Source: Betaproteobacteria bacterium (lineage in GTDB: Bacteria > Pseudomonadota > Gammaproteobacteria > Burkholderiales > Rhodocyclaceae). Taken from it: 64,000 nt of DNA. The stretch lies in the NCBI GenBank assembly GCA_020621405.1, contig JAHRYN010000001.1:635883-699882 (forward strand). Direction: 5' to 3'. The notes under the pieces were generated by a model, which worked only from the letters and a program-made list of their open reading frames with translations, was not told the DNA's origin and did no database searches. The position numbers and the translations under genes are program-made. Below are positions 19,512-29,748 of this stretch, one piece after another. How positions within the stretch are numbered: position 1 is the first letter of the stretch; each line of letters opens with the position of its first letter.

Positions 19512-20486
19512 ATGAACGTCAAGCACGCGACCGCACCGGCCCTGCAAGTACGGGCACCCGCTCGCCTGCACATGGGTTTCATCGATCTGGACGGCAGTCT
19601 CGGGCGCCGTTTCGGCAGCGTCGGCCTGACGCTGGATGGCCTGCACACGACAGTCCGGATACGGCCGTCGGACACGCTGCAGGTCACCGGTCACGATGCG
19701 GAGCGCGCCTGGCGCTACGCCACGGAAATCAGTGCCCGCTTCGATCTTCCGCCCTCGCGTATCGAACTCGCGGAAGCCATTCCGTCGCATTCGGGCCTGG
19801 GCTCCGGCACACAACTTGCTGTTGCCGTCGGCATGGCGTTGTCGCGTCTGTACGGGCTGGAACTGGGTTCGCGCGAGGTGGCAGGCCTGCTGGATCGCGG
19901 TGCGCGTTCGGGCATCGGCATCGGCAGTTTCGACGGCGGCGGCTTCATCGTCGACGGTGGGCGCGGCGCACTGGATGCACCACCGCCCATCGTCGCGCAG
20001 ATGCATTTTCCGGCGGCCTGGCGCATGGTGCTCATCTTCGACCACGCCTGCCGCGGACTGCATGGCGCCGCCGAGAAGGAAGCCTTCCGCGTGCTGCCGC
20101 CCTACGCGACCGGACTGGCCGACCGACTCAGCCGGCTGGTGCTGATGCGGGCGCTGCCGGCGCTGGCCGAACAGGACATAGACATGTTCGGTGCCGCGAT
20201 CAACGAACTGCAGCACTGCGTCGGGGATTATTTCGCGCCGGCGCAGGGTGGCCGCTACACCAGCCGGATGGTGAGCGAGATCGCGGGATGCCTGAACGGA
20301 CTGGGCGCAGCCTGTACCGGACAGAGCTCATGGGGACCGACCGGCTTCGCGCTGGCGGCGTCGGAAGCGGAAGCGCAGCGGATGGTGACGGCAGTCACCG
20401 AGCGGTTCGGGCAGCCGGATGGACTGGAACTGAAGATATGCGCGGCGCGCAACGAAGGCGCGCAGTGGACGGTGCCGGCGGACTGA
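19512..20486 (+). CDS. mptG: Beta-ribofuranosylaminobenzene 5'-phosphate synthase
   Basis: The 324-residue protein belongs to the GHMP-kinase-like beta-RFAP synthase family: APARLHMGFIDL at the N-terminus, the glycine/serine loop IPSHSGLGSGTQLAVAVG (about 90-107), RSGIGIGSFDGGGFIVDGG (about 131-149) and SSWGPTGFAL near the C-terminus. The enzyme joins 4-hydroxybenzoate or p-aminobenzoate to PRPP with loss of CO2, the first committed step of the arylamine side chain of (dephospho)tetrahydromethanopterin. It is the first gene of the mtdB-mch-fae operon; the equivalent is called orf4 in Methylorubrum extorquens, as far as I recall. Confidence 0.92.
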   Translation: MNVKHATAPALQVRAPARLHMGFIDLDGSLGRRFGSVGLTLDGLHTTVRIRPSDTLQVTGHDAERAWRYATEISARFDLPPSRIELAEAIPSHSGLGSGTQLAVAVGMALSRLYGLELGSREVAGLLDRGARSGIGIGSFDGGGFIVDGGRGALDAPPPIVAQMHFPAAWRMVLIFDHACRGLHGAAEKEAFRVLPPYATGLADRLSRLVLMRALPALAEQDIDMFGAAINELQHCVGDYFAPAQGGRYTSRMVSEIAGCLNGLGAACTGQSSWGPTGFALAASEAEAQRMVTAVTERFGQPDGLELKICAARNEGAQWTVPAD

Positions 20487-20584
20487 ACGGCCGGACGTGG
20501 AATACGGCAGGGAGCGGCGGAGCGCGCCCTGCAACGACGTAACGAAAGTACGCAGCCCCCGGGGCGGAAAGAGTGAGTGAGACC

Positions 20585-21487
20585 ATGGAAAACCCGTACA
20601 TCCTGCACATGTTCAGCCCCACCAACAACATCAGCCCGTTCGACGTGAACATGGCGTGCGACGCCGGTTTCCAGGTGCTGATGCCCTACTCGGGCGTCGG
20701 TCTTGACCAGATCTACGGACTGACCCAGGACACCATCTTTTCGCGCGGCCCGAACGGCGTGAAGCGCACCGGCATCTTCATCGGCGGCCGCGACGTCGGA
20801 CTGGCGGCCGACATGCTCGACGCCTGCCGCAATGCGATGGTGCCGCCGTTCGAAGTGTCGGTATTCGCCGATCCGAGCGGCGCCTTCACCACGGCCGCGG
20901 CGCTGGTCGCCTGTGTCGAGCGCCAGCTGCGCAAGGCGCACAACACCGAACTCGAAGGCAAGACCGTGCTGGTGCTGGGCGGAACCGGCCCGGTCGGCAC
21001 CGCCGCAGCGGTACTCGCGTCGAGCGCCGGCGCCAAGGTGCTGGTCGGCAGCCACTCCAGCGCCATGCGCGCACGCGTCGCCTCGGAAGTGGTCAATACC
21101 CGCTACGGCTCGTCGGTCGAACCGGTCGAAGCCGGCTCCAGCGAGCAGAAGGAAAACCTGATGCCCCAGGCCAACGTGATCCTGTGTACGGCCAAGGCCG
21201 GCATCCAGGTGCTGAGCAAGGCGCAGCTGATGTCCGCCAGATCGCTGCTGGTGGCGGCCGACGTCAATGCCGTACCGCCGGCCGGCGTCGAGGGACTGGG
21301 TGTCATGGACGACGGCAAGCCGCTGGAATCCGGTTCCGGCAAGGCCGTCGGCATCGGCGCACTGGCCATCGGCAACGTCAAGTACCTGTGCCAGCGCGGC
21401 CTGTTCCAGCGCATGATCAACACCGACAAGCCGGTCTATCTCGATTTCCGCGACGCCTTCGCAACCGCACGGGCGCTCGTGGCCTGA
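20585..21487 (+). CDS. mtdB: NAD(P)-dependent methylene-H4MPT dehydrogenase
   Basis: The 300-residue protein matches MtdB: ILHMFSPTNNISPFDVNMACDAG at the N-terminus (residues about 5-27), LTQDTIFSRGPNGVKRTGIFIGG, and a Rossmann nucleotide loop VLVLGGTGPVGTAAAVLA (about 127-144). It oxidises methylene-H4MPT to methenyl-H4MPT with NAD+ or NADP+. Betaproteobacterial relatives with NADP+ preference are called MtdC; the two cannot be separated by eye. The ATG at 20585 was preferred; a GTG at 20573 would add four residues. Confidence 0.93.
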   Translation: MENPYILHMFSPTNNISPFDVNMACDAGFQVLMPYSGVGLDQIYGLTQDTIFSRGPNGVKRTGIFIGGRDVGLAADMLDACRNAMVPPFEVSVFADPSGAFTTAAALVACVERQLRKAHNTELEGKTVLVLGGTGPVGTAAAVLASSAGAKVLVGSHSSAMRARVASEVVNTRYGSSVEPVEAGSSEQKENLMPQANVILCTAKAGIQVLSKAQLMSARSLLVAADVNAVPPAGVEGLGVMDDGKPLESGSGKAVGIGALAIGNVKYLCQRGLFQRMINTDKPVYLDFRDAFATARALVA

Positions 21488-21513
21488 GCGGACACCGACT
21501 GGATACGGCGCCG

Positions 21514-22641
21514 GTGTCCCACTGGCTCATCATTTCAGGCAACGCGCACGCGCTGGCACGGTCCTGCGTGCGCGCCGGCCACACCTGCGACGTGATCGAT
21601 CCCTACGGCGACTGCGATACCGCGGCGCTGGCGCGGCAAGTGGTCCGCGCGGACACGCACGATGGCAGCTTCGACGACGACCTGCCCGGACGGATCGCGG
21701 CGATGGCCGGGTCGTGGAGCGGCATCGTCACCGGTTCGGGCTTCGAGCGCCGCCCCGACCTGCTCGACGCGCTGCGCCGTTACGCACCGGTTGTCGGCAA
21801 TGACGCGCGGACGACACGGCGCTGCAAGAAACCGGCTGACCTGTCGGACGGACTGCGGCGCGCCGCCGTCGCCTTCGCGCCGATCGCCATCACCGGACGT
21901 GCCGCCGACGGCTGGCTGATGAAGCACGTCGGCGCCTGCGGCGGCCTCCACGTCAGACCGGCACAGAGCGGAGAACTGATAAGCGCCGGCTGGTACGCCC
22001 AGCATCGCGTTGCCGGCGTACCCGCATCGGTACTGTTTCTGGCCGATGGCGAGGACGCGCGCATCGTCGGCATCAGCCGCCAGCGGCCGGGCAGTGTTGC
22101 CGGGCCGTACGCCTGGTGCGAGGCGGTCAGCGACCTGCCGATGGACGACACCTGGCGCATGGCGCTGGCGCGCGATCTTGATGCCATCACCCGCGAATTC
22201 GGCCTGCGCGGACTGAATGGCCTGGACCTGGTGCTGGGAGAGACCGGCTACACGCTGCTTGAAATCAATCCTCGGCCGACCGCCACGCTGGCGCTGTACG
22301 ACGACCGCGTCGAAGGCGGCTTGTTCGCCGCGCACATCGCCGCGAGCCAGGGGCGGCTGGCCGACCTCAGGCTGATGCCCGACCGGACGGTGCGCGGTCT
22401 GCGCGTGGTGTGGGCACCGGACGACATGCAGATCGGCCACGGCGTGCATTGGCCCGCGTGGTGCACCGACCTGCCGGCTGGCGGCAGCCGGATCGGACGG
22501 GCGCAACCGCTGTGCACGGTACACGCCGCCGCTGCCGATCCCGAGGCGGCACGCCTGCTGCTGCGGGATCGGGAACGGCAGATGCTGGACATGTTCGGAC
22601 TGCGGTCCGGACGGATGATGACAACGACCGTACTTTCCTGA
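21514..22641 (+). CDS. ATP-grasp family protein of the H4MPT cluster
   Basis: The 375-residue protein has the ATP-grasp layout: a preATP-grasp fold ([21 protein letters not shown]), a central ATP-binding region and the metal-binding block [22 protein letters not shown] (about residues 232-253). It sits between mtdB and mch, as the ATP-grasp gene called orfY does in other methylotrophs, and is presumed to act in biosynthesis of H4MPT or the methanofuran-type cofactor; the exact substrate is not known to me. The GTG start 26 bases after mtdB is the first plausible one. The long upstream extension of this frame is a shadow of mtdB. Confidence 0.8.
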   Translation: MSHWLIISGNAHALARSCVRAGHTCDVIDPYGDCDTAALARQVVRADTHDGSFDDDLPGRIAAMAGSWSGIVTGSGFERRPDLLDALRRYAPVVGNDARTTRRCKKPADLSDGLRRAAVAFAPIAITGRAADGWLMKHVGACGGLHVRPAQSGELISAGWYAQHRVAGVPASVLFLADGEDARIVGISRQRPGSVAGPYAWCEAVSDLPMDDTWRMALARDLDAITREFGLRGLNGLDLVLGETGYTLLEINPRPTATLALYDDRVEGGLFAAHIAASQGRLADLRLMPDRTVRGLRVVWAPDDMQIGHGVHWPAWCTDLPAGGSRIGRAQPLCTVHAAAADPEAARLLLRDRERQMLDMFGLRSGRMMTTTVLS

Positions 22642-22651
22642 GGAGATTCTG

Positions 22652-23662
22652 GTGAGCCATCCTGCGAACACTTCCGCTCAGGGCCCGGTCCTGAGCGGCG
22701 CCCAGCCCAGCGTGGGCCGTCATGTTCAGGCGCTGGTCGACGGCCTGCTACGCGACGCCGACGCACTGCGCATCAAGGTCGACACGCTGCCCGGCGGCGG
22801 CCGCGTGATCGACGCCGGCATCACGGTGCCGGGCGGCATCGAAGCCGGCCGCCGCATCACCGAAATCTGCATGGGCGGCCTCGGCACCGCGACCTTCAAT
22901 ACCCGGGAAGCACACTGGCCTCTGATCATCAACGTGCATTCGACGCATCCGGTGGTCGCCTGCCTGGCCAGCCAGTACGCGGGCTGGAGCCTGTCGCACG
23001 GCGAGGGCAAGGAGGCCTTTCACGCGCTGGGTTCCGGCCCCGGACGCGCGCTCGCGGTCAAGGAGCCGCTGTTCGCCGAACTCGGCTACAAGGACGACGC
23101 GAAGCACGCGGTGCTGGTGCTCGAGGTCGACCGTCAGCCGCCGGCCGAAGTGCTGGCCAAGATCCGGCGCGACTGCAATGTCGCCGACGACGGCATCACG
23201 CTGATCCTGACGCCAACGCGCAGCCTGGCCGGCACCGTGCAGGTGGTGGGCCGCGTGCTCGAAGTCGCGCTGCACAAGGTGCACGCACTCGGTTTCCCGC
23301 TGACGCAGATCGTCGATGGCTCGGCCAGTGCGCCGGTCGCACCGCCGGCACCCGACTTCCTGAACGCGATGGGCCGCACCAACGACGCCATCCTGTTCGG
23401 CGGCGTCGCCCAGCTGTATGTCGACAGCGAGGACGACGCGGCGGCCGATCTGGCGCAGAAGCTGCCGTCGTCCTCGTCGCGCGACTACGGGCGCCCGTTC
23501 GCCGAAGTGTTCAAGGAAGTGAAGTACGACTTCTACAAGATCGACCCGATGCTGTTCGCGCCGGCACGCGTCATCGTCAGCAATCTGCGCACCGGCAGGA
23601 GCTTCCGCGCCGGCCAGACGAATCCCGAGCTGCTGGCCCGCTCCTTCGGCGAGGCAAACTAG
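22652..23662 (+). CDS. mch: Methenyl-H4MPT cyclohydrolase
   Basis: The 336-residue protein matches Mch: [25 protein letters not shown] (about residues 51-75), [13 protein letters not shown] (about 124-136) and the C-terminal [20 protein letters not shown]. It hydrolyses methenyl-H4MPT to N5-formyl-H4MPT. The GTG start is supported by GAGGAG placed seven bases upstream. It lies ten bases after the ATP-grasp gene in the same operon. Confidence 0.97.
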   Translation: MSHPANTSAQGPVLSGAQPSVGRHVQALVDGLLRDADALRIKVDTLPGGGRVIDAGITVPGGIEAGRRITEICMGGLGTATFNTREAHWPLIINVHSTHPVVACLASQYAGWSLSHGEGKEAFHALGSGPGRALAVKEPLFAELGYKDDAKHAVLVLEVDRQPPAEVLAKIRRDCNVADDGITLILTPTRSLAGTVQVVGRVLEVALHKVHALGFPLTQIVDGSASAPVAPPAPDFLNAMGRTNDAILFGGVAQLYVDSEDDAAADLAQKLPSSSSRDYGRPFAEVFKEVKYDFYKIDPMLFAPARVIVSNLRTGRSFRAGQTNPELLARSFGEAN

Positions 23663-23668
23663 ACCGCC

Positions 23669-24595
23669 ATGGGCACGCAGCAGGCCGACATCGCCATCAT
23701 CACCGACGAACCGGGCTGGCACGGTGCGCGGCTGCGCGAAGCCTTCGGCGCGCGCGGCCTGCTGGCGCGCTACGTGAGCCTGGGCGACTGCCACATCGAC
23801 CTGCTGCGCGGCACCGCCGGCGTGGTCATGCCCGGCTTCGAACACAAGCTGCCGCAGGCGGTGTTCGTGCGCGGTGTCGCCGGCGGCTCGCTGCAGCAGG
23901 TCGTGCTGCGCATGGACTTCCTGCACTACCTCGGCGAACTGGGCATCCCGGTCTACAACCACGCACGCGCGATCGAAAAGAGCGTAGACAAGGCGATGAC
24001 CAGCGTGCTGCTGCACCGCGCCGGCATTCCGACACCGCCGACCTGGGTGACCGAGAGCGAGAACGAGGCACGAGCAGTGCTGATGCGCGAATTCGCGGCC
24101 GGCCACGACGTGCTGGTCAAGCCGCTGTTCGGTTCGCAGGGCGAAGGCATCGTGCGCCTGGGTACCGGCGATGCGCTGCCGGCAGCGGATCTGGTCGGCC
24201 AGGTCTGGTACATGCAGCGCTACAGCGCGCGCTCGCGCGACGCACTGGGTGAATGGAGCGACTGGCGCGTCATGGTGATCGACGGCAAGCCGGTCGCCGG
24301 CATGCTGCGCAAGGGCCGGAGCTGGCTCAACAACGTGTCGCAGGGCGGACGCTGCGAGGCGATTCCGCCGGACGAGGCGCTGACCCGGCTGGCCGTCGAC
24401 GCCGCCCGCGCCACCGGCATGGATTACGCCGGCATCGACATCCTGCGTGACGACCACGGTCGGCTGACCGTGCTCGAGGTCAACAGCATTCCCGCGTGGA
24501 AGGGCCTGCAGAGCGTGACCAGCCTGAACATCGCACAGGCGCTGGCCGACGACCTGCTGCGCCGCTGCGCGCGTGCGGGTGAGATCGCGTGCTGA
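23669..24595 (+). CDS. RimK-like ATP-grasp ligase of the H4MPT cluster
   Basis: The 308-residue protein resembles RimK-type glutamate ligases: RGVAGGSLQQVVLRMDFL, YNHARAIEKSVDKAMTS (about 95-111), LVKPLFGSQGEGIVRL (about 149-164) and VLEVNSIPAWKGLQS near the C-terminus. RimK relatives in archaea (MptN/CofF types) add glutamate to cofactors. The position mch-this gene-CitG-like-fae matches orf5 of methylotrophs, so a glutamyl-ligase role on H4MPT or the methanofuran analogue is likely. Its stop shares one base with the next ATG (TGATG). Confidence 0.85.
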   Translation: MGTQQADIAIITDEPGWHGARLREAFGARGLLARYVSLGDCHIDLLRGTAGVVMPGFEHKLPQAVFVRGVAGGSLQQVVLRMDFLHYLGELGIPVYNHARAIEKSVDKAMTSVLLHRAGIPTPPTWVTESENEARAVLMREFAAGHDVLVKPLFGSQGEGIVRLGTGDALPAADLVGQVWYMQRYSARSRDALGEWSDWRVMVIDGKPVAGMLRKGRSWLNNVSQGGRCEAIPPDEALTRLAVDAARATGMDYAGIDILRDDHGRLTVLEVNSIPAWKGLQSVTSLNIAQALADDLLRRCARAGEIAC

Positions 24596-25587
24596 TGACG
24601 CCGCCGCCCGACGCCATGCGGATCGCGCTGGCCGCCCGGCTGGAGCTGGCCTTCCTGCGCGCCTGCCGGCTCGACGTCGAGGCGCTCAAGCCGGGCAATG
24701 TCGGGCTGCACGCAGGTGGTCACCGCATGCAGGTCGCCGATTTTCTCGCCAGCGCGCAGGCTGCCGCTGCGCCGCTGTGCCGGCCTGATGCTACGGTCGG
24801 CGAACGCATCGAGGACGCGATGCGGGCCACCTGGCAGGCGGTCGGCTGCAACACCAACCTGGGCATCGTGCTCGGCTGCGCACCGATCGCCCATGCCGCG
24901 CTGCACCAGCGCCGCGGCGAATCGCTGCGCCAGTCGCTGCAGCGCACACTCGATTCGCTGACCGTCACCGACGCGTCACACTGCTATGCGGCAATCCGTC
25001 TTGCGCAGCCGGCCGGGCTGGGCAGTTGCGACGAACACGACGTGGCCGGCGAAGTGAGCGTCACCCTGCTCGAAGCGATGCGCTCGGCCGCGCACCGCGA
25101 CAGCATCGCCGCGCTTTACGCCGATTGCCATGCGCTGGTGTTCGATCGCCTGCTGCCGGTACATGCTGCAGCGCAGCTTCGATGGCGCAGCGAAGCCTGG
25201 GCGGCAACCAGAGTGTTCATGTTCTGTCTCGCATTGATTCCCGACACCCACATCATGCGCAAACATGGTCCGGAAACGGCGCTATCGGTCCGTGACAAAG
25301 CGATACAGATGTTTGATCGGCTTGAACAATGCAGCGATCCGGTTATGATGCAAGACGCGCTCAGAACGTGGGACGGCGAGCTGAAAGCCGCCGGAATCAA
25401 CCCCGGAACAAACGCCGACCTGACCGTTGTGACGGCCTTTCTGGCCAGCGTGCTCGAACTTGCAGACACGCATCGCGAAACCGAAGTTTTTGATCCCGTG
25501 TCCCGCATCGCGGAACGCGGGTTACCACCGGGGGCTACCCCCTATAACTGCCTTGTAAATGAGGAGATTCAATATGGCGAAGATTAA
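24595..25587 (+). CDS. Triphosphoribosyl-dephospho-CoA synthase (CitG)-like protein of the H4MPT cluster
   Basis: The 330-residue protein matches the CitG/MdcB-like family: [18 protein letters not shown] (about residues 26-43), [17 protein letters not shown] (about 84-100) and [10 protein letters not shown] (about 218-227), ending in the family block [16 protein letters not shown] (about 265-280). Known relatives transfer a triphosphoribosyl group; the methylotroph version (orf7, as I recall) is required for the H4MPT pathway with unknown substrate. The frame runs about 45 residues past the family core and ends 14 bases inside fae, which is unusual; the last codons double as the fae ribosome-binding site. 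A GTG two codons upstream is an alternative start. Confidence 0.85.
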   Translation: MTPPPDAMRIALAARLELAFLRACRLDVEALKPGNVGLHAGGHRMQVADFLASAQAAAAPLCRPDATVGERIEDAMRATWQAVGCNTNLGIVLGCAPIAHAALHQRRGESLRQSLQRTLDSLTVTDASHCYAAIRLAQPAGLGSCDEHDVAGEVSVTLLEAMRSAAHRDSIAALYADCHALVFDRLLPVHAAAQLRWRSEAWAATRVFMFCLALIPDTHIMRKHGPETALSVRDKAIQMFDRLEQCSDPVMMQDALRTWDGELKAAGINPGTNADLTVVTAFLASVLELADTHRETEVFDPVSRIAERGLPPGATPYNCLVNEEIQYGED

Positions 25588-26083
25588 CGGTCTGTGTGTT
25601 GGCGAATCCCTGGTTGGTGATGGCAACGAAGTTGCTCACATCGACCTGATCATGGGCCCGCGTGGCAGCGCCGCTGAAAGCGCATTTGCCAACGCCCTGT
25701 GCAACAACAAGGATGGCTTCACGTCCCTGCTGGCCGTTGTGGCTCCGAACCTGCTGTGCAAGCCGGCAACCGTCATGTTCAACAAGGTGACCATCAAGGG
25801 CGCCAAGCAGGCCGTCCAGATGTTCGGCCCGGCACAGCGCGGCGTCGCCATGGCCGTCGCCGACAGCGTTGCTGACGGCACGATCCCGGCCGACGAAGCC
25901 GACAACCTGTTCATCTGCGTTGGCGTGTTCATCCACTGGGCGGCCGAAGACGACGCAAAGATCCAGGACTTCAACTACCGCGCAGTCAAGGAATCGATCG
26001 CACGTGCAGTTGCCGGCACCCCGACCGCTGCCGAAGTGGTTGCCAAGAAGGGCTCCGCTACGCACCCGTTCGCCGCGAACTGA
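25574..26083 (+). CDS. fae: Formaldehyde-activating enzyme
   Basis: The 169-residue protein is a clear Fae: [16 protein letters not shown]-type N-terminus with the catalytic His22 ([12 protein letters not shown]), [32 protein letters not shown] and the C-terminal [12 protein letters not shown]. It condenses formaldehyde with H4MPT to methylene-H4MPT, in the cytoplasm. The start is fixed by GAGGAG seven bases upstream. Codon use is more selective and less GC-rich than in its neighbours, as expected of a very highly expressed protein. A strong terminator follows 24 bases after the stop. Confidence 0.99.
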   Translation: MAKINGLCVGESLVGDGNEVAHIDLIMGPRGSAAESAFANALCNNKDGFTSLLAVVAPNLLCKPATVMFNKVTIKGAKQAVQMFGPAQRGVAMAVADSVADGTIPADEADNLFICVGVFIHWAAEDDAKIQDFNYRAVKESIARAVAGTPTAAEVVAKKGSATHPFAAN

Positions 26084-26106
26084 GCTTCCGGGCTTCGTTG
26101 CGACAG

Positions 26107-26138
26107 ACGCCTCCGGCCGCAAGGTCGGGGGCGTTTTT
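26107..26138 (+). terminator. Rho-independent terminator after fae
   Basis: A 12-pair stem (left arm begins ACGCC, right arm ends GGGCGT) with a GCAA loop is followed by a run of five T (26134-26138). It ends the H4MPT operon. Confidence 0.92.
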
Positions 26139-26266
26139 CATTGCAGCGGCAGCTGCGGCGCCGGTGCTCCGACTGCCGGACATGAGCCGTCCGGACGTGC
26201 CAATGTCCGCTGCAAGGCGATAGACTCGCGATCCGACATTCCGTCTGAAACCGAGCCGAGGCCTTC

Positions 26267-26971
26267 ATGATCGATCTGTACACAGCGGCAACCCCCAACG
26301 GTCACAAGATATCCATCGCGCTGGAAGAACTGGCGCTGCCCTACACGGTGCATGCGCTGACCTTGTCGGCGCTCCAGCAGAAGGAACCGTGGTTCCTGGC
26401 GATCAACCCGAACGGCCGCATCCCGGCCATCATCGACCGCTCGGAGGACGATTTTGCGGTGTTCGAATCCGGCGCCATCCTGATCTATCTCGCGGAGAAG
26501 ACCGGGCGCCTGATGCCGACCGACATGAAGGGCCGCTCGCGCGTGCTGCAGTGGCTGATGTTCCAGATGGGTGGCGTCGGCCCGATGATGGGTCAGGCGA
26601 ACGTATTCTTCCGCTACTTCCCGGAAAAGATTCCGCCCGTCATCGACCGCTATCAGGGCGAGGTCAAGCGCCTGCTGCGCGTGCTCGACGGCCATCTGAA
26701 GGATCACGAATTCCTGGCCGGCGACTATTCGATCGCCGACATCGCCAACTGGGCCTGGGTGCGCACGCACCGCTGGTCGGGGGTGCCGGTGGACGACATG
26801 CCGAACCTGCAGCGCTGGCTCGATCAGATCGCCGCGCGCCCGGCAGCGCAGCGCGGTGTGCTGGTGCCACCATCGGACGTCGACCTGACGAAAGCCAGCG
26901 GCGACAAGGCCGACGCCTTCGTCAAGGGTGCCAGAAACATGGTCGAGACCGGCGGTTCCGGCAAGGACTGA
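26267..26971 (+). CDS. yfcG: Glutathione S-transferase family protein (YfcG-like)
   Basis: The 234-residue protein has the GST N-terminal thioredoxin fold beginning [21 protein letters not shown], cis-Pro region RIPAII, glutathione-binding [14 protein letters not shown] (about 66-79) and a helical C-terminal domain with [17 protein letters not shown]. The pattern closely follows YfcG, a glutathione-dependent disulfide oxidoreductase, including Thr-Pro-Asn near the N-terminus in place of a catalytic Tyr or Cys. It probably stands alone, just downstream of the fae terminator. Confidence 0.92.
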   Translation: MIDLYTAATPNGHKISIALEELALPYTVHALTLSALQQKEPWFLAINPNGRIPAIIDRSEDDFAVFESGAILIYLAEKTGRLMPTDMKGRSRVLQWLMFQMGGVGPMMGQANVFFRYFPEKIPPVIDRYQGEVKRLLRVLDGHLKDHEFLAGDYSIADIANWAWVRTHRWSGVPVDDMPNLQRWLDQIAARPAAQRGVLVPPSDVDLTKASGDKADAFVKGARNMVETGGSGKD

Positions 26972-26985
26972 ACCCGGCAGCATGC

Positions 26986-27011
26986 GTGGCGCGGCATGAA
27001 GGCCGCGCCAC
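26986..27011. terminator. Perfect hairpin between convergent genes
   Basis: A perfect 10-pair stem (GTGGCGCGGC paired with its complement) encloses a six-base loop between the stops of the GST gene and the GGDEF-EAL gene. There is no T-run, so it is at most a weak bidirectional terminator or a 3'-end stabiliser. Confidence 0.5.
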
Positions 27012-27019
27012 CGCGCCGC

Positions 27020-29242
27020 TCAATCCGCTGTCTTCACGCCAGACCAGACGACAGGAGAACGCCAGCCGGCAATCCAGTCGAGCAGCCGGCCAGCCGGCAT
27101 CGGACGCGAGATGACATAGCCCTGTGCCAGGTCGCACCCGAGTTCGAGCAGTCTTTCACCATGGGCGAACGATTCGACCCCCTCCGCGATCACTGAACGG
27201 TTGAAGGCGCCAGCCAGGCCGATGATGCCCTGCACGATGGCCAGATCCTCGCGGTCGACAAGCATGTCGCGCACGAAGCTGCGGTCTATCTTGAGCGTCT
27301 CGGCCGGCAGCCGCTTGAGGTAGACGAGCGACGAATAGCCGGTACCGAAGTCATCCACTGCAAAGCGGACACCGAGACGGTGGCATTCCGCCATCACCAC
27401 AGACACCTCCTTGATGTCATCCATGGCGCTGGTTTCGAGTATCTCGAGTTCCAGCCGGTGCGGATCGACCTCCGGATGAGCGGCCAGCAGCCGCGCAAGC
27501 GTGTTCGCGAACCCGCCCTCCTGCAAATGCCGGGCGCCGACATTGACACTGACCGACATCGTGACGCCACATCGCTGCCATTCGGCGATCTGCGCCAACG
27601 CTGTGCCGATCACCCACTCGTCCAGCGATTCGCTGAGCGCGTGTCCCTCGACCAGCGGCAGGAAGGCATGCGGCACCAGCAGGCCGCGAACCGGGTGATT
27701 CCACCGGATCAGCGCCTCGACGCCAACCACCTCGCCGGTTCTCATATTGACCTTGGGCTGGTAGTGCAGCGCGAACTGCCCCATCTTCAGCGCACTGACG
27801 ATTTCCTCCAGATTTTCACCCCGACTCCGGGCCATTTCGTGCTGCGCCGGGTCGAACAGGTGATAGCGGTTCTTGCCGGCCTGCTTGGCTTCATACATGG
27901 CACGGTCCGCATGCCTGATCAGCTGCTCGGCATCCGCTTCGTCCTGCGGGTAGATCGCCACGCCGATGCTGGCCGACACGCGCAGCGCGTCACCCTCGAG
28001 AAAGACCGGCTCGGCACAGGCATGCAGGATGCGCTCGACCAGAACGATGCAATCCTGATGACTCGCAACATCGGCCAGCACGGCGACGAATTCGTCCCCG
28101 CCGATGCGGGCCAGCGTATCGATTGCACGCAATGCCCCCTTCATGCGGGCTGATACGGCGACCAGCAGATTGTCGCCGGCGTCGTGCCCATAGCGGTCAT
28201 TGATCGCCTTGAAGCCGTCGAGATCGAGATAGAGCACCGCCAGCGATCGTCCGTTCCGCCGGCACGTCAGCATCGCCTGATTGAGCCGGTCGGACAGCAG
28301 CAGCCTGTTCGGCAGGTCGGTCAGCGAATCGAAATGTGCGAGGTGTTCGAGCTTTTCCTGATTTCGTCGCAGTGGCGTGATATCGGCGAACAGCGCGACA
28401 TAACTGTGCGTCGTGCCGTCGGAGTTGCGGACCGCATTGACCGTGAGCAATCCGGCATAGCTCTCGCCATCCTTGCGCCTGCTCCACACTTCACCCTGCC
28501 AGTGGCCGCACATCGTCAGCACCTTGCCGATTTCGACCTGCAGCTCGGGGCCCTGGCGGCTCGACGCAAACATGCGCGACGACCGACCGACCACCTCGGC
28601 ACGGCTGAAGCCGGTGATCCGCGAGAACGCTTCGTTCACCTCCAGAATCGTGCCCTCGACATCCGTGATGACGATGCCATCGCTCGTGTGGGTGAATACG
28701 TTGGCCGTCAGCTGCAGCCGCGCCTCGGCATTTTTCTGTGCCGTGATGTCACGCGCGATCTTCGAGGCACCGATGACGGTGCCATTGAAATCGCGGATCG
28801 GCGAGATGGTGACCGACACATCGATATTGCGGCCGTCCTTGCGGACCCGGACGGTCTGGTAGTGATCGACCGTCTCGCCCGCCCTGATCTTGTCGAGGAT
28901 GAAGGATTCCTCGTCGATCTTGTCCGGCGGAAAGAGCGCAAGCATCGGCCGGCCGAGTATTTCGTCCTCGGCGTAGCCGAAAATCCGCGTTGCCCCCTCG
29001 TTCCAGCTGGTGATTACGCCATCAAGCGTCTTGCTGATGATGGCGTCGTCCGACGACTGGACGATCGCCCTGAAATGTTCGAGCGCAATGTCCGGATTGC
29101 CGAAATGGTTCCGGCGATCATCGAGTTCGACGCGCACATGCTTCTTCGGTGCGGTCTTCCGGACTTTTGATGCCTGCCCACGAAACATGACGAAATTTCC
29201 GATTGTGGAAGCGGTACGAAAACCGGCGTGCAGACACGTCAT
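27020..29242 (-). CDS. PAS-PAS-GGDEF-EAL protein (c-di-GMP turnover)
   Basis: The 740-residue cytoplasmic protein has two PAS domains (about residues 55-180 and 180-300), then GGDEF (signature RIGGDEF, about 395) with an intact inhibitory RxxD five residues before it (RAID), and an EAL domain (VGVEALIRW, DDFGTGYSS, VIAEGVE). Both output domains keep their signature residues, so either diguanylate cyclase or phosphodiesterase activity is possible. No membrane segment is present; the PAS domains probably sense redox or a small ligand. The start is uncertain: ATG 29242 has AAGG five bases upstream, and ATG 29188 (MFRGQ) is an equally plausible shorter start. Confidence 0.92.
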   Translation of the reverse strand: MTCLHAGFRTASTIGNFVMFRGQASKVRKTAPKKHVRVELDDRRNHFGNPDIALEHFRAIVQSSDDAIISKTLDGVITSWNEGATRIFGYAEDEILGRPMLALFPPDKIDEESFILDKIRAGETVDHYQTVRVRKDGRNIDVSVTISPIRDFNGTVIGASKIARDITAQKNAEARLQLTANVFTHTSDGIVITDVEGTILEVNEAFSRITGFSRAEVVGRSSRMFASSRQGPELQVEIGKVLTMCGHWQGEVWSRRKDGESYAGLLTVNAVRNSDGTTHSYVALFADITPLRRNQEKLEHLAHFDSLTDLPNRLLLSDRLNQAMLTCRRNGRSLAVLYLDLDGFKAINDRYGHDAGDNLLVAVSARMKGALRAIDTLARIGGDEFVAVLADVASHQDCIVLVERILHACAEPVFLEGDALRVSASIGVAIYPQDEADAEQLIRHADRAMYEAKQAGKNRYHLFDPAQHEMARSRGENLEEIVSALKMGQFALHYQPKVNMRTGEVVGVEALIRWNHPVRGLLVPHAFLPLVEGHALSESLDEWVIGTALAQIAEWQRCGVTMSVSVNVGARHLQEGGFANTLARLLAAHPEVDPHRLELEILETSAMDDIKEVSVVMAECHRLGVRFAVDDFGTGYSSLVYLKRLPAETLKIDRSFVRDMLVDREDLAIVQGIIGLAGAFNRSVIAEGVESFAHGERLLELGCDLAQGYVISRPMPAGRLLDWIAGWRSPVVWSGVKTAD

Positions 29243-29437
29243 CCCGGCCTTGCGGCGACACGCTTTCCTTCATTCTCGACACAACTGAGCCGGCGACAGA
29301 CGGTCTCTGTCGCCACAACCCGTTCACGGAGCGGGAGAACCTGACTTTAGTGAAACAACGAGAGCATGCAAACAAAAAAACGCGAGTACCCGTTCCCTCA
29401 CCCGGCTGGCCCGGCAGGAGCCTGAGGGAGTGGAACG

Positions 29438-29644
29438 TCACGACACGCAGGCGCCACCCGCCGGTATTGACGGCTGGCGCACCCGCGCCGGGTCGTCATC
29501 AGCCTCGGCATCGCGCTGCACCAGCAATACCGGCCCGTCGCAGAACGGACAGATGCGGAAAATGACGTCATCGGCAGACGCCATGTCCATCACCTGCGGA
29601 TCGACCGGGCTGTGGCAATGTGGACAGATGAAGCGTCGTGTCAC
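29438..29644 (-). CDS. Small zinc-ribbon-like protein
   Basis: This 68-residue protein carries two CxxC pairs (CPHC near residue 7 and CPFC near residue 33), a zinc-ribbon pattern, and an acidic C-terminus. Function unknown. The GTG start was chosen because AAGGAG lies eight bases upstream; the frame stays open upstream without a better start. It is monocistronic between two c-di-GMP genes. Confidence 0.7.
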   Translation of the reverse strand: MTRRFICPHCHSPVDPQVMDMASADDVIFRICPFCDGPVLLVQRDAEADDDPARVRQPSIPAGGACVS

Positions 29645-29748
29645 GTGAAGGACTCCTTTAATACTGTAATTATATACAGCAAAGTCCGTCACATACCCTG
29701 GCCCCGCGGCGCCGGGCCTGACCCGTGCCGTCGGGCAGCCGCCATTCC

